Positions 5,919-9,758 of a stretch of DNA of 9,758 bases are shown here, piece by piece. The number at the start of each line of letters is the position of its first letter. Position 1 is the stretch's first letter. This stretch comes from an uncultured Anaerolineaceae bacterium. GTDB taxonomy: Bacteria; Chloroflexota; Anaerolineae; Anaerolineales; Anaerolineaceae. The notes beneath the pieces were generated by a model that was not told the origin of the DNA, did no database searches, and saw only the letters and a list, made by a program, of their open reading frames with translations. The DNA lies in assembly GCA_937894825.1 (NCBI GenBank), contig CALCQT010000270.1:1-9758 (forward strand), written 5' to 3'. The position numbers were made by a program, and so were the translations under genes.

Positions 5919-6619
5919 CTGCCGGTTCAGCTGATGCTGCCGAGCTGGCCGAACCGCTGATCGTGGCACAGAATATCCAAAAGCGTTTTGGCCGGCGCAA
6001 GGTGCTCAAATCCGCCAGTCTGCAAATCCGCCGGGGCGAATGCGTCATTCTGACCGGTGAAAATGGCGCCGGAAAGAGCACACTGATCAAAGTTCTGGCT
6101 GGGATCATCAAAGCGGAAGCGGTCGATCGCTTTACCTTTCGCGGCAAGCCTTTCCCGGAGGATGACGCCCAACGCCGGGCGATCGGGTTGATCAGTCATC
6201 AGCCGATGCTGTATTTGGACCTCAGTGCCGCGGAGAATCTGCGGTTCTTCGCGGAAATTTACGCGGTTCCGAATGCAGAGGAGCGGATCAACAGCCTGCT
6301 GCAGCGGATCGGCATGGAATCGCGGAAGGATGACCCAATCCGCACCTATTCCAGGGGGATGCAGCAGCGCGTTTCAATCTGCCGGGCGCTCCTGCATGAT
6401 CCCGATCTGCTTTTGCTGGATGAACCTTTCACCGGACTGGACAGCAAAAGCGCCGCCATTTTGGAGGAGCTGATCCTTGAAGCAAAAGAACAACAGAAAG
6501 CGATTCTGATCACCACCCACGCGCCGCTCGTCATTCGCCATCTGGCGACCCGTTTTCTCAACCTTGAGAAAGGTCTGCTGGTCGATCGGGAACCGGTCGA
6601 TCGGGAGCCTGCCCAATGA
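5915..6619 (+). CDS. ccmA: Heme-exporter ABC ATPase CcmA
   Basis: CcmA is the cytoplasmic ATPase of the CcmABCD complex. Its ATP hydrolysis releases holo-CcmE from CcmC/CcmD. The 234-aa protein shows Walker A GENGAGKST (48-56), Q-loop Gln96 in ISHQPMLY, the signature YSRGMQQRV (145-153), Walker B LLLLDEP (165-171), D-loop GLD (174-176) and H-loop His202 in ITTH. The signature SRGMQQ departs from LSGGQ; that form is common in ABC-2 type exporters. I start at TTG 5915: GGAG (5903-5906) lies 8 nt ahead, and TTGA overlaps the stop of the 34-aa gene. The frame is open to 5843, but that part overlaps the micro-protein. The C-terminus has a 15-bp tandem duplication (6581-6595 and 6596-6610) giving VDREPVDREP. 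Identification as CcmA rests partly on its ccmB and ccmC neighbours. Confidence 0.9.
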   Translation: MTAGSADAAELAEPLIVAQNIQKRFGRRKVLKSASLQIRRGECVILTGENGAGKSTLIKVLAGIIKAEAVDRFTFRGKPFPEDDAQRRAIGLISHQPMLYLDLSAAENLRFFAEIYAVPNAEERINSLLQRIGMESRKDDPIRTYSRGMQQRVSICRALLHDPDLLLLDEPFTGLDSKSAAILEELILEAKEQQKAILITTHAPLVIRHLATRFLNLEKGLLVDREPVDREPAQ

Positions 6620-6663
6620 GAAAAGTTTTTGTGATGATGCGCTCAGGACAGGAAGCGGCATGA
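6616..6663 (+). CDS. Possible 15-aa coupling ORF between ccmA and ccmB
   Basis: ATG 6616 overlaps the ccmA stop as ATGA. It reads 15 codons (MRKVFVMMRSGQEAA) to TGA 6661-6663, which overlaps the ccmB ATG (6660) again as ATGA. GGGAG (6603-6607) lies 8 nt upstream. The frame spans the whole ccmA-ccmB gap, so ribosomes could pass from gene to gene without a break. The peptide itself has no recognisable motif. It may be a coupling device only. Confidence 0.35.
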   Translation: MRKVFVMMRSGQEAA

Positions 6664-7334
6664 AATCTTTCTTCCACAGTTTGATCACTCTAATCAAAAA
6701 AGACCTCAGTATCGAACGGCATACCCGCGAGATTTTTTTGGTTATGCTCATCTTCGCCCTGTCCATCCTGTTCATTCTGAATTTTGCGCTGGATACAGAA
6801 GTGAAAGCGCGCAGCAGCGGCGCGGCCGGGTTGATCTGGGTCATTCTGGTCATCTCCGGACAGCTGTCATTGAACCAGATCATGAATCTTGAAAAACAGG
6901 GCAATATGCTGGAAGCGCTGCTCACCGCACCGGTCAGCAGAACCGCGATTTATCTCAGCAAAGTGATCACCTGCTTTTTGGCGATGATCGCGATGGCGCT
7001 GATCATCTATCCGCTTTACAGCATTTTTTATAACACACCGCTCAGATCCGTCCATCATCTCTGGGTGGCGCTGCTCGGCTGTTGGGGATATGCCTCACTC
7101 GGGACGCTGATCTCAGGCATGACCATCCAGACGCGCATGCGGGATATCTTGCTGCCGGTGCTGTTTTTTCCGGTGATCATTCCGCTGATCGTGGCCGCGG
7201 TTAACAGCTCCAGCGTGATTTTTCGGGGAGAACCCATCGGAAGCGCCCTGCCCTGGATTTCACAGTTGATCGCTTTCGATGTGATCTTTACCGCAATCGG
7301 TATTATCAGTTTTGAATATATTGTTGAGGACTAA
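6660..7334 (+). CDS. ccmB: Heme-exporter membrane subunit CcmB
   Basis: CcmB is the membrane partner of the CcmA ATPase in the complex that frees holo-CcmE. The 224-aa protein has about six spans, near 26-43, 56-72, 101-123, 133-153, 162-181 and 198-222. Conserved CcmB features are KKDLSIERHTREIF (13-26), NLEKQGNMLEALLTAPVSR (76-94), the cytoplasmic loop typical of the family, and TRMRDILLPVLFFPVIIPL (158-176). Length fits the family (about 220 aa). ATG 6660 has AGGA (6650-6653) 6 nt ahead and follows ccmA by 40 nt, a gap filled by a mini-ORF. The stop lies 3 nt before ccmC. The frame is open further upstream to 6564, but that part overlaps ccmA and reads as non-coding. Confidence 0.93.
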   Translation: MKSFFHSLITLIKKDLSIERHTREIFLVMLIFALSILFILNFALDTEVKARSSGAAGLIWVILVISGQLSLNQIMNLEKQGNMLEALLTAPVSRTAIYLSKVITCFLAMIAMALIIYPLYSIFYNTPLRSVHHLWVALLGCWGYASLGTLISGMTIQTRMRDILLPVLFFPVIIPLIVAAVNSSSVIFRGEPIGSALPWISQLIAFDVIFTAIGIISFEYIVED

Positions 7335-7337
7335 CCA

Positions 7338-8036
7338 ATGCAAACCTTTTTTCCTAAGAAATATCTGCTATTGGATCTGATCGCTGCCATCCTGATCCTT
7401 TGCGCCGCGGCGCTGGTTTTCTTGTATGCGCCCATCGAAACGACCATGGGTCTCGTGCAAAAAGTTTTCTATTTCCATGTGGCTTACGCCTGGGTCGGTA
7501 TGCTCAGCTTTATCATCGCGCTGGTCTTCTCAATCCTGTATCTGACAAAAAGAGATCTGCGCTTTGATCTTGCCTCGGAATCCAGTGTTGAGATCGGGTT
7601 GGTTTTCATCCTGCTCGCGGTTGGAAGCGGCTCCATCTGGGCCCGACCGTCCTGGAACACCTGGTGGACCTGGGATCCGCGCCTGACAACCACAACCATC
7701 ATGGGGTTGGTCTATATCGGCAGCATGTTCCTGCGCAAATCGATCGACGATCCGGAAAAACGCGCCCGCATCCTGTCGGTCTATTGCATCATCGGCTGCG
7801 CCAGCGTGCCGCTGACCTTTTTCTCCATTCGCGGATACCGCTCCATTCATCCGGTTGTGGTGGGAAGCGGCGGCATGAGCATGAACATGACGCCGGCAAT
7901 GGTCCATACGCTGATCTTTTCCGTCATCGCCTTCACCGTTTTTTATCTCGCTCTGATGGCGCACCGCTACACCTACGCGAAAATCCGCGAAGAGGTAGAA
8001 GCAAACAAACTCGCACTGGAGGATATCAATGAGTGA
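7338..8036 (+). CDS. ccmC: Heme-handling protein CcmC
   Basis: CcmC presents heme to CcmE at the outer face of the membrane and forms the CcmC-heme-CcmE complex. The 232-aa protein has six predicted spans, near 10-30, 45-70, 84-100, 117-133, 146-164 and 187-207. The WWD motif WARPSWNTWWTWDPR is at 101-115. The two heme-ligand histidines are His47 in FYFHVAYAW and His171 in YRSIHPVVV, matching His60 and His184 of the E. coli protein. ATG 7338 has GAGG (7326-7329) 8 nt ahead, inside the ccmB end. The protein is related to CcsA/CcmF-type heme proteins, but length and motif set identify CcmC. Its last codons overlap the 53-aa gene by 8 nt. Confidence 0.96.
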   Translation: MQTFFPKKYLLLDLIAAILILCAAALVFLYAPIETTMGLVQKVFYFHVAYAWVGMLSFIIALVFSILYLTKRDLRFDLASESSVEIGLVFILLAVGSGSIWARPSWNTWWTWDPRLTTTTIMGLVYIGSMFLRKSIDDPEKRARILSVYCIIGCASVPLTFFSIRGYRSIHPVVVGSGGMSMNMTPAMVHTLIFSVIAFTVFYLALMAHRYTYAKIREEVEANKLALEDINE

Positions 8037-8190
8037 AATTCCCGACACCAGCAGTTACACGATCGCAGGGTATGCCTTGTTCCTCCTCGGAACTGCCGCA
8101 TACATTCTTTATTTGTCCTCAAAATGGAAAGCAATCATACGGAAAAAAGTTGAGCAGGATCGCTTTTTGAAAGAAAAGAGAAACCGGTAA
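8029..8190 (+). CDS. ccmD: 53-aa CcmD-like small membrane protein
   Basis: ATG 8029 has GGAGG (8018-8022) 6 nt ahead and overlaps the ccmC end by 8 nt. The 53 residues comprise a short polar N-terminus, one span at about 11-30 (TIAGYALFLLGTAAYILYL) and a strongly basic C-terminal helix (KWKAIIRKKVEQDRFLKEK). This is the size, position (right after ccmC) and N-out/C-in topology of CcmD, which links CcmC with CcmE and aids release of holo-CcmE. CcmD sequences are poorly conserved, so the name rests on context and form, not on residue identity. It is the last gene of the operon. A hairpin begins 10 nt after its stop. Confidence 0.75.
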   Translation: MSEIPDTSSYTIAGYALFLLGTAAYILYLSSKWKAIIRKKVEQDRFLKEKRNR

Positions 8191-8191
8191 T

Positions 8192-8237
8192 AAAAAAGAC
8201 GGTGGTTCTGTATGTTCAACGAGCACACAGAACCACC
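8192..8237 (-). terminator. Intrinsic terminator, minus strand (chromate-transporter operon)
   Basis: A perfect 11-bp stem (8201-8211 with 8227-8237) surrounds a 15-nt loop. On the minus strand it is followed by GTC and then six T (plus-strand A at 8192-8197). The U-tract exists only in the minus direction, so it should end the chrA pair, whose last stop is at 8321. The ccm operon ends 10 nt before the stem, which could also stop or protect its transcript, but without a U-tract. Confidence 0.75.
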
Positions 8238-8284
8238 ATAGTGTAATAGAATCCCACATGCGCATCCATAGGGGCGTGCTTCGC

Positions 8285-8313
8285 GATGATCATCCGGTTC
8301 GCGTTCCGCGAAC
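8285..8313. repeat. Palindrome and hairpin in the convergent gap
   Basis: GATGATCATC (8285-8294) is a perfect 10-bp palindrome. It is followed by a 7-bp stem GTTCGCG/CGCGAAC (8297-8303 with 8307-8313) with a 3-nt loop. Both lie just after the second chrA stop codon, ahead of the terminator at 8192-8237. They may form an additional 3'-end RNA structure on the chrA transcript. Neither is followed by a T-tract. Confidence 0.4.
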
Positions 8314-8320
8314 AACTCGT

Positions 8321-8890
8321 TTACGCCAGAAACAGCACGCCCAGAATCGCCCCGGCCACTGTCAGCAGAATCGGCGAGATTTTGAACTTCAAGTCAGCCA
8401 CCGCAGCCACTACCGTCATCAGCAGCATGATGACTGCTGTCATCGTCAGCGGCTGGCTGAAGATTTCCGAGAACGAATCCACGTCGAAATACACCGATTT
8501 TGCCAGCGTCAACGTGGTGAAAAAGAGCAGCCCGGCGCAAGCCGGTGTGATCCCGGCAAACAAGCCCTGGACGAGTGTACTTTTATAAAAACGGTCCAGA
8601 AAAATCAGCACAACAATGCCGATCATGACCGGAGGGAGCACAACGCCAACGGTTGCAGCAATGGCACCCCAGGGCCCGCCTTTGATATAGCCGACATACG
8701 TCGCCGCGTTCACGGCGACCGGTCCCGAACAGATCAGATCCAGCGCGGTCATATCGGCAAATTCAGCTTCGGTCAGCCCAACCAGCCGCTGTCCTTCCTG
8801 CAGGATCATGGACATCATGCCATATCCGCCGCCAAACGCCATAAAACCAATTTTGAGAAACATCAGAAATAGTGTCGATAGCATGTCCAT
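8321..8890 (-). CDS. chrA: Chromate transporter, short-chain CHR family (second of pair)
   Basis: This 189-aa membrane protein carries one CHR domain. Marks are FLKIGFMAFGGGYGMMSMI (11-29), LTEAEFADM (39-47), the conserved CSGPVAVNAATYVGY (54-68) and GAIAATVGVVLPP (75-87). Short CHR proteins work as pairs (B. subtilis YwrB/YwrA type) that together equal one long ChrA. They move chromate, or possibly other oxyanions, across the membrane, and the direction and substrate are not set by sequence. ATG 8890 has GGAG with a 9-nt spacer and lies 4 nt after the partner's stop. An alternative ATG at 8905 would add five residues and overlap the partner by 11 nt, with a weaker site. I prefer 8890. Confidence 0.85.
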   Translation of the reverse strand: MDMLSTLFLMFLKIGFMAFGGGYGMMSMILQEGQRLVGLTEAEFADMTALDLICSGPVAVNAATYVGYIKGGPWGAIAATVGVVLPPVMIGIVVLIFLDRFYKSTLVQGLFAGITPACAGLLFFTTLTLAKSVYFDVDSFSEIFSQPLTMTAVIMLLMTVVAAVADLKFKISPILLTVAGAILGVLFLA

Positions 8891-8894
8891 ACGG

Positions 8895-9512
8895 TCAGTC
8901 TCCATCGCCTGATGCGGCGGTATGTTTCAGCTGTTTTTGAACAACAACACTGACAATTCCAATCAGTCCGGCCAACAGAATTGTCACAAATGCGGTGATC
9001 TCCGTAAAAAGAGGCACGCACACCGCAAACAAGGCCAAAGAAATTCCGAACCAGCTTTTTTTGTAACGCAGAAAGATCCGAAATCCGGCATCGAAAATGA
9101 CGGCCACTGAAACAGCCCGGATTCCGCGAATCGCCCCTTGCACAATACGGGATTGCGGTAAATTTTCGAAAACCGCCGCCACCAGCAGCATGGAAAGAAA
9201 AGCGGGCAGTACCGTCGCAGTCACTGCCATAAAAGCGCCAAAAAAGCCGGCGATTTTGCTTCCGGCCAAAATACTGTGATACACGCCAAAAATACCCGGA
9301 AGCGAATTGCTTAAAGCCACAACTTCAAGGAACTCCTCTTCCGTTAATAAACGATACCGTTTCACCAGTTCGTAATTCAATGAGGGAATCGCAGACAACG
9401 CGCCGGTGAAAGCAAAGGCCATACATTTCAGGTAAATCCAAAAAATGAGAAATCCTGTTTTCCAGGATCTTTTTTCCAAAGGGACTGCCGTGAGCTCTGG
9501 TTTGGTTTCCAT
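8895..9512 (-). CDS. chrA: Chromate transporter, short-chain CHR family (first of pair)
   Basis: This 205-aa membrane protein is the upstream partner of the two-gene CHR transporter. After a polar N-terminus (1-18) it shows FAFTGALSAIPSLNYELV (33-50), LLTEEEFLEVVALSNSLPG (55-73), VYHSILAGSKIAGFFGAF (77-94) and LPAFLSMLLVAAVF (102-115), followed by a second membrane half (about 130-192). It diverges from standard CHR in having FTGA where FGG is common, and IFGVYHS in place of the PGP.AVN motif kept by its partner. Such asymmetry is expected between paired halves. ATG 9512 has AAAGGA 6 nt ahead. A strong promoter lies at 9542-9550. No chromate-responsive regulator gene is seen within the window. 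Confidence 0.82.
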   Translation of the reverse strand: METKPELTAVPLEKRSWKTGFLIFWIYLKCMAFAFTGALSAIPSLNYELVKRYRLLTEEEFLEVVALSNSLPGIFGVYHSILAGSKIAGFFGAFMAVTATVLPAFLSMLLVAAVFENLPQSRIVQGAIRGIRAVSVAVIFDAGFRIFLRYKKSWFGISLALFAVCVPLFTEITAFVTILLAGLIGIVSVVVQKQLKHTAASGDGD

Positions 9513-9541
9513 AGATTCCTTTCAGCCTGACATCGCCCCAA

Positions 9542-9550
9542 ATTATAACA
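9542..9550 (-). promoter_or_regulatory. Extended -10 promoter of the chrA pair
   Basis: On the minus strand TATAAT (9542-9547) is preceded by TGT (9548-9550), forming a perfect extended -10. No good -35 box lies at 17 nt, as is usual for extended -10 promoters. Transcription should start near 9535, about 22 nt ahead of ATG 9512. Confidence 0.65.
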
Positions 9551-9553
9551 TTC

Positions 9554-9582
9554 CTGACACTCGAAAGGTTTTTCGACATCAG
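9554..9582. promoter_or_regulatory. Dyad next to the chrA promoter, operator candidate
   Basis: TCGAAA (9561-9566) and TTTCGA (9571-9576) form a perfect 6-bp dyad with a 4-nt centre. It is extended by CTGA (9554-9557) and TCAG (9579-9582), with one unpaired base in between. The dyad covers the -35 region of the chrA promoter, a usual place for a repressor or activator site. The regulator is unknown. As RNA it would lie upstream of the predicted start, so it is more likely a DNA site. Confidence 0.4.
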
Positions 9583-9758
9583 AACGTATGAAATCCCGCC
9601 CACCGGACAGCGACGCGGTATAATCGCTCTAATTGGAAAATCCGCAGGTCTGAACAGATCGGATCAGGAAACCGCTCGTTAGTACCGGGACACTGGGATC
9701 GCGTTATTTTTGACAACGGTATCGGCCCGATTGCCATCCGGAAAATACAATAAAAAAA
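9583..9758. other. Right-edge region without a convincing gene
   Basis: A perfect TATAAT (9619-9624, plus strand, context GGTATAATCGC) has no -35 partner. A plus-strand frame with protein-like content (ending GHWDRVIFDNGIGPIAIRKIQ-type residues, stop TAA 9751-9753) is open from 9592 but has no ATG, GTG or TTG start. A minus-strand frame open from the right edge to a TAA at 9679-9681 is equally weak. The window closes in an A-run (9752-9758), the same layout (stop codon, then A-run) that precedes the two terminator stems elsewhere here. No tRNA or other RNA gene was seen. Confidence 0.4.

Noticed and set aside
8258..8872. 204-codon plus-strand frame opposite the second chromate transporter
   Set aside because: It is rich in H, Q, R and N without domain features, while the minus strand encodes a clear CHR membrane protein. 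This is a shadow frame.
9641..9663. TCCG...CGGA/TCTG...CAGA foldable segment as a small RNA or tRNA
   Set aside because: The stem parts are short and interrupted, the inner loop is too small, and no tRNA T-loop motif is present.

Overview
The window comes from a bacterial chromosome of moderate GC content, roughly balanced by eye. Genes are densely packed and use clear GGAG/AGGA ribosome-binding sites. No gene fixes the lineage. The Ccm variant seen here (CXXXY-type CcmE, no CcmG or CcmH nearby) and the general style fit an anaerobic or facultative non-proteobacterial organism. My best guess is Chloroflexota (Anaerolineae-like), but that is inference only.

Layout. (1) 1-2107, plus strand: a hairpin and short repeats at the left edge, then a PatB/MalY-type PLP C-S lyase (208-1365) and, 25 nt later, a membrane-anchored DUF218 (YdcF/SanA/ElyC-type) protein (1391-2107). 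(2) 2106-2508, minus strand: a 72-aa cold-shock protein with its own promoter, a leader of about 90 nt and an intrinsic terminator. The terminator sits in the convergent gap against the DUF218 gene. (3) 2662-8190, plus strand: a cytochrome c maturation (Ccm, System I) cluster in the order ccmE - ccmF - hypoxanthine-DNA glycosylase - 34-aa single-span protein - ccmA - ccmB - ccmC - 53-aa CcmD-like protein. Most of these genes overlap or nearly touch. (4) 8191-9582, minus strand: a pair of short-chain chromate-transporter (CHR) genes in one operon, with a strong extended -10 promoter upstream and an intrinsic terminator downstream. (5) 9583-9758: an edge region with no convincing gene.

How the Ccm genes work together. 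In System I, CcmA (ATPase), CcmB, CcmC and CcmD load heme onto the chaperone CcmE and release it. CcmF then passes the heme to apocytochrome c. Here CcmE carries Cys155-x-x-x-Tyr159 where the classical protein has the heme-binding His of HxxxY, and no ccmG or ccmH thiol-redox gene lies in the cluster. This matches the CcmG/CcmH-independent variant described in Desulfovibrio and seen in archaea. CcmC and CcmF keep their WWD heme-handling motifs and their expected histidines, so the pathway looks functional.

Most worth a second look: the DNA-repair glycosylase inside the ccm operon, the two separate single-span micro-proteins in that operon, the TTG start of ccmA set by a 4-nt overlap, and several mini-ORFs whose stops overlap the next gene's start. 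I did not find an obviously new multi-gene system. The Ccm variant and its micro-proteins are the best candidates.
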